Shown here: in pieces, positions 18,139 through 26,351 of the stretch | How the letters are laid out: each line of letters starts with the position of its first letter | Position numbering within the stretch: position 1 is the first letter of the stretch | Assembly: GCF_000756715.1 (NCBI RefSeq) | Contig: NZ_CCSE01000001.1 | Location: 806,001 to 870,000 of the forward strand | Length of the DNA: 64,000 bases | Reading direction: 5' to 3' | From: Jeotgalicoccus saudimassiliensis | GTDB lineage: Bacteria > Bacillota > Bacilli > Staphylococcales > Salinicoccaceae | Position numbers and translations under genes: made by a program | The notes under the pieces: generated by a model | What the model was told of the DNA's origin: nothing | Databases searched by the model: none | Seen by the model: the letters and a program-made list of their open reading frames with translations, nothing else

Positions 18139-19065
18139 ATGAAATTTACTGTTTTGGGGTCGGGCGCAGGGCTCCCGTCCAAAGATAGAAATACGCAGAG
18201 TTTTGTCATTGACTGCGTACTTGAATATAATGAATACATTTTAATCGATGCCGGTGAAGCTCTGCAGCACCGCATCCTTCATACCCATATTAAACCATCT
18301 AAAATTAAAAACATATTTATTACGCATCTTCACGGCGATCATATCTTCGGGCTGCCCGGGTTTTTATCGTCGAGAGCTTTCCAGGGCGGGGAAGGGATTC
18401 CGCTTAAGCTTTACGGTCCGAAAGGACTTGCCGAGTGGATTGAAACAACGTTCCGCATTTCAGAAAGTACGCTAAACTATCCGCTTGAAATTATTGAAGT
18501 CGAACCGGATATGAACATCCGTCTGAATAATTTTGATGTTCGTGTCATTCCATTATCTCATGGTATTGATTCCTATGCCTACATTTTTAAAGAGGATGAC
18601 AAAATCGGTGAACTGCAGACGGATAAACTCCGTGAACTCGGTATCAGACCCGGACCGGTTTACGGTGAAATTAAAGCAGGCGAAACGTTTACGCATGAAG
18701 GTAAAGTCTATCAGACGTCGGACTTTATCGGTGAGACGATTGAAGGGCGTAAAATTTCAGTACACGGTGATACGCGTTTAAACAGCAGTACAGTGTATCT
18801 CGATGCAATCAGGGATTCCGATCTCCTCGTGCATGAAGCAACGTTTTTAAATAACGAAAAAGAAAAAGCACATGATTACTTCCATTCGGAAATTAACCAC
18901 GTGCTCGACGTTTTTAAAGATGTGAATTACAAGCAGCTGTTAATCGTGCATATCAGCAGCCGCTATACGGATGAGGATATTAAACAGGTCAGCGCTTCAA
19001 TAGAAGGGCGTGCAGTTATTGCCTGTGACTATTTCGAACTTCCCATCCCGCGTAACGTGAAATAA
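18139..19065 (+). CDS. rnz: Ribonuclease Z
   Basis: A 308-residue metallo-beta-lactamase-fold endonuclease that removes 3' trailers from tRNA precursors. The zinc motif THLHGDH is at residues 62-68 (H63, H65, D67, H68), the long flexible-arm region lies around residues 160-200, and ISVHGDTRLNSST and VHEATF provide further metal ligands. A GAGGTG site precedes the ATG, and a TATAAT lies at 18106-18111. Its last 50 bases overlap the end of the convergent hydrolase gene. Confidence 0.93.
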   Translation: MKFTVLGSGAGLPSKDRNTQSFVIDCVLEYNEYILIDAGEALQHRILHTHIKPSKIKNIFITHLHGDHIFGLPGFLSSRAFQGGEGIPLKLYGPKGLAEWIETTFRISESTLNYPLEIIEVEPDMNIRLNNFDVRVIPLSHGIDSYAYIFKEDDKIGELQTDKLRELGIRPGPVYGEIKAGETFTHEGKVYQTSDFIGETIEGRKISVHGDTRLNSSTVYLDAIRDSDLLVHEATFLNNEKEKAHDYFHSEINHVLDVFKDVNYKQLLIVHISSRYTDEDIKQVSASIEGRAVIACDYFELPIPRNVK

Positions 19066-19960
19066 AATCAGCGACCGTATGACGGTACATTTTCGGATTG
19101 CGGTTGTAGCTTTCCACGTGATTGCCGCGGTCCGGGTACCATTGTTCTTTCGGTCCTTTTTTCCTGTTATACAGTTCAACCGACGCTTCATAAGGAATAA
19201 ACGAATCGCGTTTTGAATGAATAAACAGTACAGGCTGTTCAATTTTGTCGACTACTTTAACCGGTGACACATGGTACATGCTGAATTTACTGCGCAGTTT
19301 TAAAAAGACGTATGTAAACAGCAGTACAACCGGCGATGCCACACGCGAGTATGATGAATAAATATGGGCCAGCTGATCTCTGAACTTCGCAAACGAAGCA
19401 TCTGAAATATAGAATTTCGCTTTGTTCGACAGTTCACCTGCATAGAGCAGTGTTGTCGCAGCACCCATCGATTCCCCGTGAACGCCGAATTCGATATCAT
19501 CGCCGTAGTTTTCAAGCAGATATTCAGCAACAGTTTCAAGATCGAACTTTTCATAGAAACCGTATGTTGAATCCACACCGCCTGAACTGCCGTGACGGCG
19601 TGCATCGTAGACGACACAGTTAAAGCCCATGTCATTAAACAGGTTGACGTATTTGGTTGAGCTCAGTTTGTTTTCGGATACGCCGTGACATATGATAACC
19701 CATTTATTCGTTTCGTTCGGGTAGATGAACGACGCGCTGATGTTGTAGCCGAATCTCGACGGCACGTTCACAATGTCTTTAGGAAGTTTATCGTATTCTT
19801 CCATATTCATGCGTTTTGCACGTGTTTCGCGGCGTTTAATAATTTCAATGTCCCGCAGTTTGAAAAACATTATCTGGCTCGACGCGAAGTAGCCGAGCGA
19901 TATAAAGAGCACGACTGCGGATGTAACAAGTGCAGCGAGCCATTTGGAAAAATTTTTCAT
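19016..19960 (-). CDS. yqkD: Membrane-anchored alpha/beta hydrolase (YqkD-like)
   Basis: A 314-residue hydrolase with one N-terminal membrane segment (about residues 8-26) and an alpha/beta hydrolase fold facing outward or membrane-associated. The nucleophile elbow is GESMG (S164), a late acidic region is in FIHSKRDSFIPYEAS, and the histidine is in DRGNHVESYN. The CHGVSENKLSSTKYV segment corresponds to the oxyanion loop. ATG 19960 follows GGAGG. The position between rnz and nudF matches B. subtilis yqkD. The substrate is unknown. Confidence 0.78.
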   Translation of the reverse strand: MKNFSKWLAALVTSAVVLFISLGYFASSQIMFFKLRDIEIIKRRETRAKRMNMEEYDKLPKDIVNVPSRFGYNISASFIYPNETNKWVIICHGVSENKLSSTKYVNLFNDMGFNCVVYDARRHGSSGGVDSTYGFYEKFDLETVAEYLLENYGDDIEFGVHGESMGAATTLLYAGELSNKAKFYISDASFAKFRDQLAHIYSSYSRVASPVVLLFTYVFLKLRSKFSMYHVSPVKVVDKIEQPVLFIHSKRDSFIPYEASVELYNRKKGPKEQWYPDRGNHVESYNRNPKMYRHTVADFISRYAGWEVRNSHRQ

Positions 19961-20070
19961 TGGAATCCTCCATTCTTTCTGACACACATTATTATATCAC
20001 CTGGTTTTATTTTTCAAATCGTTATTTTTGTATTGGAATATGATATATTGATTATAACTCTTAAAAAGCG

Positions 20071-20625
20071 GTGATTACTATTTCTAACGAACATTTAATA
20101 GAGAAGACACGTTCAAAAGAAGATATATATGACGGTAAAATAATCGATGTTAAAAAACTGTCGGTGGAATTGCCAAACGGCAATGAATCATTCAGGGAAG
20201 TTGTTTATCATAAAGGTGCTGTCGCAGTCATTGCAGCGGACAGAGACAATATGTATTTTGTTAAACAGTTCAGAATTTCAACAGAGGAAGTTCTGCTCGA
20301 AGTACCGGCAGGAAAAATTGAAATTGACGAACATCCCGATGAAACTGCTCGTAAAGAGCTGAAAGAGGAAATCGGCGGGGAAGCAGGGGAACTGAAAAAA
20401 CTGTATGAGTTTTACGTTTCACCCGGATTCTCAAATGAACTGATTCACTTATACGAAGCGGTGGACATTTCATTCGGCGATTCTCAATTGGAAGAAGATG
20501 AATTTCTGGATATCGTCAAGGTGCCATTGACGGAGTTAAAAACGAGAATGCATAACGGCGAGTTCCGTGACGGTAAAACACTGGTTGCTGTACACCATGT
20601 GCTGTTGTCAAAAGGTTATTTATAA
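20071..20625 (+). CDS. nudF: ADP-ribose pyrophosphatase (Nudix hydrolase)
   Basis: A 184-residue Nudix enzyme hydrolysing ADP-ribose to AMP and ribose-5-phosphate. The upstream signature VPAGKIEIDE leads into the Nudix box, GKIEIDE through KELKEEIGG. The usual Arg of the REUxEE core is Lys here (KELKEE), a conservative but noteworthy change. No ATG precedes the conserved region. GTG 20071 has no good ribosome site, whereas AGCGGTGAT would fit an ATT at 20080, so the start is uncertain. It precedes fur as in B. subtilis. Confidence 0.88.
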   Translation: MITISNEHLIEKTRSKEDIYDGKIIDVKKLSVELPNGNESFREVVYHKGAVAVIAADRDNMYFVKQFRISTEEVLLEVPAGKIEIDEHPDETARKELKEEIGGEAGELKKLYEFYVSPGFSNELIHLYEAVDISFGDSQLEEDEFLDIVKVPLTELKTRMHNGEFRDGKTLVAVHHVLLSKGYL

Positions 20626-20661
20626 TCATTACAGATAACTTTTAAAAAGAGCCGTTCTTAT

Positions 20662-20676
20662 GTATAATTGTTATCA
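20662..20676 (+). promoter_or_regulatory. Candidate Fur box over the fur -10 region
   Basis: GTATAATTGTTATCA agrees with the 7-1-7 Fur box TGATAATNATTATCA at 11 of the 14 defined positions, and contains the probable -10 TATAAT (20663-20668). This suggests negative autoregulation of fur. The match is by eye and the AT-rich background makes chance agreement possible. Confidence 0.45.
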
Positions 20677-20705
20677 ATAAGATTAAGAAGTTGGAAGGTG
20701 CAGTT

Positions 20706-21164
20706 GTGGAAAAGAGAATTGAGCGAATTAAAGAAGCTTTACACGAAGCTCGTTATAAATTAACTCCACAGCGGGAAGTCACTGTGAGAGTTTTGCTTGA
20801 AAATGAAAGCTCTCATCTGAGTGCTGAAGATGTTTTTATGAAAGTTAAAGATAAGTATCCGGAAATCGGACTGGCAACAGTATACCGTACACTTGAGCTT
20901 TTAAATGAACTGAATGTACTCGACAAGGTGAATTTTGGCGATGGTGTATCAAGATATGATTTAAGAAAAGAAGGTGCACAGCACTTTCATCATCATTTAA
21001 TTTGCATCCATTGCGGTTCGGTGGAAGAAATTGAAGAAGACTTACTGACGGATGTTGAAAAAATCGTGACACGCGATTTCGAGTTTGACATTATCGATCA
21101 CAGGTTAACTTTCCACGGCGTCTGCAAATTATGCAAAGGGAAAGAAGGAAACACAGATGCTTGA
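20706..21164 (+). CDS. fur: Ferric uptake regulator Fur
   Basis: A 152-residue winged-helix metalloregulator. The DNA-binding domain holds YKLTPQREVTVRVLLENE and GLATVYRTLELLNELNV; the dimerisation domain holds the metal-binding run HFHHHLICIHCG and a second CxxC (CKLC), the usual structural zinc site. The sequence resembles staphylococcal Fur more than PerR or Zur. GTG 20706 follows AAGGTG; the in-frame TTG at 20691 precedes that ribosome site. The gene overlaps xerD by 8 bp. Confidence 0.9.
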   Translation: MEKRIERIKEALHEARYKLTPQREVTVRVLLENESSHLSAEDVFMKVKDKYPEIGLATVYRTLELLNELNVLDKVNFGDGVSRYDLRKEGAQHFHHHLICIHCGSVEEIEEDLLTDVEKIVTRDFEFDIIDHRLTFHGVCKLCKGKEGNTDA

Positions 21165-22044
21165 CCGTTATGTTGATGAATATTTAACGTATTTAAAAAT
21201 CGAGCGTGGTTTAAGTGATGCTTCAATCTCATCATACAAACAGGATTTAAAACAATACAGTCAATATTTAACTGATGAAAATGTTACGGGTGTCGAGCAG
21301 ATTACGACAGAAATCCTCGTAACATTTTTACAGTTTTTATCAGAAAACGGCAAGAGCAATAAAACCATCAGACGCATTCAGTCGACGCTCAGAAACTTTC
21401 ATCAGTTTTTGCAGCTGGAGCAGGTCATCGATACGAACCCTGCGCTCAGACTGAATACGCCTAAAGAAGAACGCGAATTGCCGGTCGTATTAACCGTCGA
21501 AGAAATGGAGACTCTCCTTCATGCACCGGATAATACAGCACAGGGCATCCGCGATAACGCGATTATGGAGCTCCTGTATGCGAGCGGTCTCAGGGTAAGC
21601 GAACTGATCAACTTAAAGCTCAGCGACCTGAACCTCGATATGGGTTTTATACATGTATACGGTAAAGGAGACAAGGAAAGAATTGTACCGACGACCGAAT
21701 ATGTGGCGGATAAATTAAACAATTATATAAAAAATCAGCGATTAACGTTATTAAAACATGAAAATACTGATATACTGTTTCTTACAAACAGAGGTAAGGG
21801 ATTCACCCGTCAGGGATTATGGAAGACAATTAAGAAGTATGTACTGATTAGCGGCATCGGTAAAAATATCACCCCGCACACGTTCAGACATTCATTTGCG
21901 ACGCATTTAATCGAAAACGGTGCGGACCTCCGTGCCGTGCAGGAAATGCTAGGTCATTCCGATATATCAACGACGCAGGTATACACACAGATCTCTGCAA
22001 CGAAAATCAGAGAAATGTATAAGCAGTTCCATCCAAGAAAGTAG
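21157..22044 (+). CDS. xerD: Site-specific tyrosine recombinase XerD
   Basis: A 295-residue recombinase that, with XerC/CodV, resolves chromosome dimers at dif. The catalytic set is complete: R146 (GLRVSEL), K170 or K173 in GKGDKERIVP, H241 and R244 in HTFRHSFATHL, H267 (LGHSDIS) and nucleophile Y276. An N-terminal SAM-like core-binding domain is present. It is a housekeeping copy: the fur-xerD-deoB order is conserved in Bacillales, and no integrative element surrounds it. Confidence 0.93.
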   Translation: MLDRYVDEYLTYLKIERGLSDASISSYKQDLKQYSQYLTDENVTGVEQITTEILVTFLQFLSENGKSNKTIRRIQSTLRNFHQFLQLEQVIDTNPALRLNTPKEERELPVVLTVEEMETLLHAPDNTAQGIRDNAIMELLYASGLRVSELINLKLSDLNLDMGFIHVYGKGDKERIVPTTEYVADKLNNYIKNQRLTLLKHENTDILFLTNRGKGFTRQGLWKTIKKYVLISGIGKNITPHTFRHSFATHLIENGADLRAVQEMLGHSDISTTQVYTQISATKIREMYKQFHPRK

Positions 22045-22054
22045 GTAAATTATT

Positions 22055-23227
22055 ATGTACAAAAAAATTCATTTAATCGTTCTTGATTCAGTCGGTATCG
22101 GTGAGGCACCGGATGCGGCGGATTTTGGAGACAAAGGTACCCACACTTTAAAACATACATTGGAATCACATCCAAACACATTGCCGAACCTTGCAAAACT
22201 CGGCCTCGGCAACATCGATAAACTTCCGGGTGTTGACAAACAGGACAGCACGACAGGATTCTATACTAAAATGCAGGAAGTATCCAAAGGTAAAGATACG
22301 ATGACAGGACACTGGGAAATTGCCGGCCTGAACATCGACACAGCATTTAAAGTATATCCCGACGGATTCTCTGATGAGCTTCTGAACAAAATTACAGAAG
22401 CAACAGGCCGCGGTATTATCGGCAACAAACCGGCAAGCGGAACTGACATTATCGAGGAATTCGGTGAGCATCAGATTGAAACGGGCGATTTAATCATCTA
22501 TACATCAAACGACCCTGTACTTCAGATCGCAGCAAACGAAGAAGTGATTCCGCTGGACGAACTTTACGACATCTGTGAAAAAGTACGTGAAATGACGAAA
22601 GAAGCCGAACACCTTGTCGGCCGCGTTATCGCACGTCCATTCGTCGGCTCTAAAAAAGGCGAATTTAAACGTACGGAAAACCGTCACGACTATGCGCTTG
22701 AGCCATTCGGCAGAACGGTATTAAACGCGCTGAAAGACGATAACAAAGACGTGATTGCAATCGGTAAAATCAACGACATCTTTACGGGAAGCGGAATTAC
22801 AGACGCAGTCCGTACGAAAAGCAATGACGACGGAGTCAACAAGCTGCTGGAAGTAATGGACCGCGACTTTAACGGACTGTCATTCCTTAACCTTGTGGAC
22901 TTCGACGCAGAATACGGCCACCGCCGTGACCCGGTCGGCTACAGCAATGCATTAAAAGCATTCGACGACAGACTTCCTGAATTAACAGATAAGCTGACAG
23001 AAGATGATCTGTTAATCATCACTGCAGACCACGGCAATGATCCGACATACACAGGAACAGACCACACGAGAGAATATGTGCCTTTATTAGTGACGACAGG
23101 CAGAGAACTTAACTTCGGTGAGATTGACCAGTGTGCAACATTCAGCAACATCGCCGCAACAGTCGCTGAAAACTTCGGTGTCGACTATGAAACGCACGGC
23201 GAAAGCTTTCTTAAGGATATTAAATAA
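22055..23227 (+). CDS. deoB: Phosphopentomutase
   Basis: A 390-residue alkaline-phosphatase-superfamily enzyme that interconverts ribose/deoxyribose 1- and 5-phosphates in nucleoside salvage. Metal motifs are visible at the N-terminus ([12 protein letters not shown]), in [13 protein letters not shown] (phospho-acceptor Thr), and near the C-terminus ([19 protein letters not shown]). The length is normal. punA and the sporulation genes that follow it in B. subtilis are absent; a 28-aa ORF and tandem array 1 follow instead. Confidence 0.95.
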   Translation: MYKKIHLIVLDSVGIGEAPDAADFGDKGTHTLKHTLESHPNTLPNLAKLGLGNIDKLPGVDKQDSTTGFYTKMQEVSKGKDTMTGHWEIAGLNIDTAFKVYPDGFSDELLNKITEATGRGIIGNKPASGTDIIEEFGEHQIETGDLIIYTSNDPVLQIAANEEVIPLDELYDICEKVREMTKEAEHLVGRVIARPFVGSKKGEFKRTENRHDYALEPFGRTVLNALKDDNKDVIAIGKINDIFTGSGITDAVRTKSNDDGVNKLLEVMDRDFNGLSFLNLVDFDAEYGHRRDPVGYSNALKAFDDRLPELTDKLTEDDLLIITADHGNDPTYTGTDHTREYVPLLVTTGRELNFGEIDQCATFSNIAATVAENFGVDYETHGESFLKDIK

Positions 23228-23314
23228 ATGAAAAAAGCAAAATACATTATCTTTCTCGGAATACTCATCATGAGTATTTTCTGGGGATTCATGTACTGGA
23301 TGTTTTTAGTATAA
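23228..23314 (+). CDS. Possible 28-aa hydrophobic miniprotein
   Basis: An ORF starting MKKAKYIIFLGI and ending MFLV begins immediately after the deoB stop, with AAGGAT 9 nt upstream, and ends before a strong terminator. The basic start followed by a single transmembrane helix rich in Trp, Phe and Met is typical of bacterial membrane miniproteins. I do not recognise a family. Its position inside the deoB transcript supports expression, but a chance ORF of this length cannot be excluded. Confidence 0.5.
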   Translation: MKKAKYIIFLGILIMSIFWGFMYWMFLV

Positions 23315-23338
23315 AAAGAATACGACTGATGGAAGAGA

Positions 23339-23380
23339 CGGCTCAAACACCTTCACTTTAAGGTGTTTGAGCCGTTTTTT
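23339..23380 (+). terminator. Rho-independent terminator after deoB
   Basis: A perfect 15-bp stem (23339-23353 with 23360-23374) has a 6-nt loop and is followed by six T residues. It ends the xerD-deoB-miniORF transcript just before array 1. Confidence 0.92.
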
Positions 23381-23430
23381 GGTTTTGCGGGGGAGTGTGA
23401 TTGTGTCCAATGAGCGGGCGACGACGGATT

Positions 23431-23717
23431 AATAAGCCGGGTTTGGACCAACGAACAGTCCACGACGGACCAATAAGCCGGGTTTGGACCAACGAGCAGT
23501 CCACGACGGACCAATAAGCCAGTTTTGGACCAACGAACAGTCCACGACGGACCAATAAGCCAGGTTTGGACCAACGAACAGTCCACGACGGACCAATAAG
23601 CCAGTTTTGGACCAACGAGCAATCCACGACGGACCAATAAGCCGGGTTTGGACCAACGAGCAATCCACGACGGACCAATAAGCCAGTTTTGGAGCAACGA
23701 GCAGTCCACGACGGACC
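23431..23717. repeat. Tandem array 1: seven 41-bp units
   Basis: Seven units of exactly 41 bp start at 23431, 23472, 23513, 23554, 23595, 23636 and 23677; a degenerate partial unit precedes them. Each reads AATAAGCCGGGTTTGG, then ACCAACGAACAGTCC, then ACGACGGACC, with two recurrent variants (CCGGGTTT or CCAGTTTT; GAACAGTCC or GAGCAATCC). Within a unit TGGAC and GTCCA form an inverted repeat, GTCC-ACGAC-GGAC a second, and TTGGACCAA a small dyad. The array lies between the terminators of two convergent genes. It has no stop in the minus frames, but this looks incidental; no ribosome site or protein family supports coding. Confidence 0.95.
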
Positions 23718-23754
23718 AGGAAACCACGGAAACCACCTAAACCACGTACCCGGC

Positions 23755-23782
23755 AAAAAACCACCCCGAATCGGGGTGGTTT
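23755..23782 (-). terminator. Rho-independent terminator for the DUF309 gene
   Basis: A perfect 12-bp stem (23758-23769 with 23771-23782) is flanked by six A residues at 23755-23760, which form the T run on the minus strand. The core is CCACCCCGA against TCGGGGTGG. Confidence 0.85.
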
Positions 23783-23791
23783 CCAAATTAA

Positions 23792-24337
23792 CTATCCTTT
23801 CCGCTGTTTTAGTCTCCGGTTCAGCGCCTCCAATCGTGCTTCAATCACGTCTTCGCGGTCACGCAGGCGGTGGCGGTGGATAATGTGCTCGTCTTTTTCA
23901 AAACGGTTGAGTATTTCGAGTGTGAATGCGCTGTATGACTCATAGTCATCACGGTACATGTCGTACAGCGACTCGTACACCCACTGTTTGACAGGATAAT
24001 GCATCGGTGTAAATGGCACTTCGGCAAGCGATTCGAACCGCTCTGAAATCACATCGGCAAATTCCGCATCAAAGCCGAACGCGCCAACGTCGTATTCGTA
24101 TTTCTCATACAGTTTCAGGGCGCGTTTGTACGATGTTGCGGCGCCGATAATATTATCACGTCTGTAGTGGTATTCACCGGTTACTATCAGCACAAGGAAC
24201 ACTTCCGGGTCTTCTTTCGTAAAGTTTTCCTTATCTTTCCATGCTTCTTCCATGATTTCATGGCATTCGAAGTAATCTTGCTTTATAATTAATTCGTTAA
24301 AGAATTGTAAAAGTATTTCTTTATCGATACGTATCAC
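23792..24337 (-). CDS. ypuF: DUF309 (YpuF-like) protein
   Basis: A 181-residue protein with the DUF309 core, FECHEIMEEAWKDK followed by LVLIVTGEYHYRRDNIIGA, a helical metal-binding-type bundle of unknown function. The C-terminal half is rich in Glu and Arg. In B. subtilis ypuF precedes scpA-scpB; here it is divergent from scpA. The start is unclear: GTG 24337 overlaps the only ribosome box (AGGAG), and no ATG, GTG or TTG lies at the right distance, so a rare ATC/ATA start or an annotation-resistant start is possible. Confidence 0.75.
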   Translation of the reverse strand: MIRIDKEILLQFFNELIIKQDYFECHEIMEEAWKDKENFTKEDPEVFLVLIVTGEYHYRRDNIIGAATSYKRALKLYEKYEYDVGAFGFDAEFADVISERFESLAEVPFTPMHYPVKQWVYESLYDMYRDDYESYSAFTLEILNRFEKDEHIIHRHRLRDREDVIEARLEALNRRLKQRKG

Positions 24338-24358
24338 TCCTAAAATTGAGGTTTTGTA

Positions 24359-25069
24359 ATGACTGCTTATAAAGTTAAATTAGATGTTTTTGAAGGACCG
24401 CTCGATCTGCTCCTTCATTTGATAAAAGAACTTGAAATTGATATTTACGACATTCCGATGAAAATGCTCACCGAGCAGTATATGGAATATATCAATCAGA
24501 TGAAAGAACTTGAACTCAACGTTGCGAGCGACTATCTCGTGATGGCGAGCGAGCTTGTGAAAATTAAAAGCCACATGCTGCTGCCGGAGCCGCCGATGGC
24601 CGATGAGGATTATGAAGATCCCCGCGAGCAATTGATGTCCCAACTGATAGAATATCAAAATTATAAATTATATGCTGAGGAACTGAATAAACTGAAAGAG
24701 GAATCCGGACTTCAGTTCGTGAAAGCACCACACCTGTTTGAAGATGACGGGGATGACACGGAGACACTCGAGCTGAGTCTTCACGATCTGCTTGAAGCGT
24801 ATAATAAAGTGAAGTCTCGCGTCTCTCTTACCGAAGAGTCATACGTCGTTGTCCCGCGCGAGGTATACACGAAAGAAGAGGCAGTCGAGTTTATCGCGTC
24901 GAAGTTTAAAAATGCAAAGACGTTAAAAATGACCGAACTGCTTACTTTCGACGAACCCCGCACTAAAGTGGTGCAGGTATTTATTACTATATTAGATTAT
25001 ATCAGTCAGAATCTCTATCAGATTACACGCATCGATGAAGATGATTTTGAGCTCGAAAGGTTGGCTTAA
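24359..25069 (+). CDS. scpA: Segregation and condensation protein A
   Basis: A 236-residue kleisin subunit of the SMC-ScpAB condensin that compacts and segregates the origin region. The N-terminal SMC-neck-binding helix (VFEGPLDLLLHLIKELEIDI), the middle PLLP-type segment HMLLPEPP, and the C-terminal winged helix (VVQVFITILDYISQNLYQI) are all present. scpB follows 2 nt later. Confidence 0.94.
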   Translation: MTAYKVKLDVFEGPLDLLLHLIKELEIDIYDIPMKMLTEQYMEYINQMKELELNVASDYLVMASELVKIKSHMLLPEPPMADEDYEDPREQLMSQLIEYQNYKLYAEELNKLKEESGLQFVKAPHLFEDDGDDTETLELSLHDLLEAYNKVKSRVSLTEESYVVVPREVYTKEEAVEFIASKFKNAKTLKMTELLTFDEPRTKVVQVFITILDYISQNLYQITRIDEDDFELERLA

Positions 25070-25071
25070 GT

Positions 25072-25605
25072 ATGGAAAAAATAAACATTATCGAAGGTTT
25101 ATTATATATTGCCGGCGACCTCGGTTTAAGTGAGGAGGCACTGATGATGCACGTGCCGATTACTAAAATGCAGCTGGAAATAGAAGTGGAAAAATACGAC
25201 AAGGAACATTTAACGATTGACCGCCACGGCGATATGTACTTTTTAAAAACGACGGACAACATGGAGAAGTATATTAAGAGAGTGCTCGCAGACCGTCCGG
25301 CGAAAAAATTATCACAGGCTGCATTAGAAGTGCTGGCAATTATTGCCTATAATCAGCCGATTTCACGAAACGGTATAGAAAGTGTCCGGGGTATCGTGTC
25401 AGACGGCCCGATTTCTACGCTGATCAACAAAGGCCTGGTGAAAAAGAAAAACATTACCGACGAACGTGCCGCGCACTTTGAAACGACACAGAGCTTTTTG
25501 GAAACATTCGGTCTGAAATCTTTAGATGACTTACCGGCAGATGATATGATAGCAGAACAGGAAGAAATTGACCTGTTCTTCAATAGCTTAAAGGAGCAAA
25601 ACTAA
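25072..25605 (+). CDS. scpB: Segregation and condensation protein B
   Basis: A 177-residue protein with two winged helices that dimerises and binds the central part of ScpA. Characteristic motifs are LSQAALEVLAIIAYNQPISR and IESVRGIVSDGPISTL, then LVKKKNITDERAAHFETT. The ATG follows scpA directly and the stop overlaps the rluB start by one base. In B. subtilis ypuI, dacB and spmAB separate scpB from rluB; none is present here. Confidence 0.94.
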   Translation: MEKINIIEGLLYIAGDLGLSEEALMMHVPITKMQLEIEVEKYDKEHLTIDRHGDMYFLKTTDNMEKYIKRVLADRPAKKLSQAALEVLAIIAYNQPISRNGIESVRGIVSDGPISTLINKGLVKKKNITDERAAHFETTQSFLETFGLKSLDDLPADDMIAEQEEIDLFFNSLKEQN

Positions 25606-26327
25606 TGAAAACTACACGTTTAAATAAAAAAATTGCAGATGCAGGTATTACTTCACGCCGTAAAGCAGACAAGTTAATCGAAGAAGGCCGCGTATACGTC
25701 AACGACAAGCTCGTGACGGAACTCGGTCTGCAGGTTACCGACAAAGACCGCGTAACGGTCGACGGTATTCAGCTGACGAAGGAAGAACCCGTGCACATTT
25801 TATACTACAAGCCGACAGGCGAAATCTCAGCAGCGGAAGACGATAAAAAACGCGACACAGTTATCGACGCATTTCATGATATCGACGCACGTCTGTATCC
25901 GGTAGGGCGTCTTGACTACGATACATCAGGGCTTCTGCTCGTGACAAACGACGGTGAGTTCACGCAGCTGATGACACACCCGAAATTCGAAATGAAGAAA
26001 ACATACAGAGTAAAAACAGACGGCATTCTTCTCCGTCACCAGCAGGATGAAATGCGCCGCGGCATTAAACTGGACGACGGTAAAACAGCACCGTGCGACC
26101 TGAAAGTCATCCGCGACAAGGGCGGCAAAGATATGATTCTTGAAATAACAATTCACGAAGGACGCAACCGTCAGGTCAGAAGAATGTTTGAACATTTTGG
26201 ACTGAACGTTACGAAACTTACACGTATCCGTTTTGACTTCCTGACACTCGACGGCTTAAAAGAAGGCGAGTACCGTTTCCTGAAACCGCATGAAGTGAAA
26301 AAGCTTATTGCGAACAGTAAGAAATAA
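25605..26327 (+). CDS. rluB: 23S rRNA pseudouridine synthase RluB
   Basis: A 240-residue enzyme with an N-terminal S4 domain (TRLNKKIADAGITSRRKADK) and a pseudouridine synthase domain with catalytic D104 in GRLDYDTSGLLLVTND. The C-terminal RNRQVRRMFEHFGLNVTKLTRIR motif is typical of the RsuA/RluB group. By context (scpB-rluB-res) it is the B. subtilis RluB (YpuL) counterpart, acting on helix 89/90 of 23S rRNA. It is an ordinary housekeeping gene. Confidence 0.92.
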   Translation: MKTTRLNKKIADAGITSRRKADKLIEEGRVYVNDKLVTELGLQVTDKDRVTVDGIQLTKEEPVHILYYKPTGEISAAEDDKKRDTVIDAFHDIDARLYPVGRLDYDTSGLLLVTNDGEFTQLMTHPKFEMKKTYRVKTDGILLRHQQDEMRRGIKLDDGKTAPCDLKVIRDKGGKDMILEITIHEGRNRQVRRMFEHFGLNVTKLTRIRFDFLTLDGLKEGEYRFLKPHEVKKLIANSKK

Positions 26328-26351
26328 GCTGCTAAATGTCATAATAATGTC

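Noticed and set aside
21157-22044. Integrase of a mobile element
   Set aside because: The tyrosine recombinase is the housekeeping XerD in its conserved fur-xerD-deoB place, with no attachment-site repeats or phage genes.
23353-23786. Three overlapping minus-strand ORFs (111-142 codons) rich in Trp, Ser and Val repeats
   Set aside because: They are the stop-free minus strand of array 1 plus flanking terminator sequence; there is no start context and no family resemblance.
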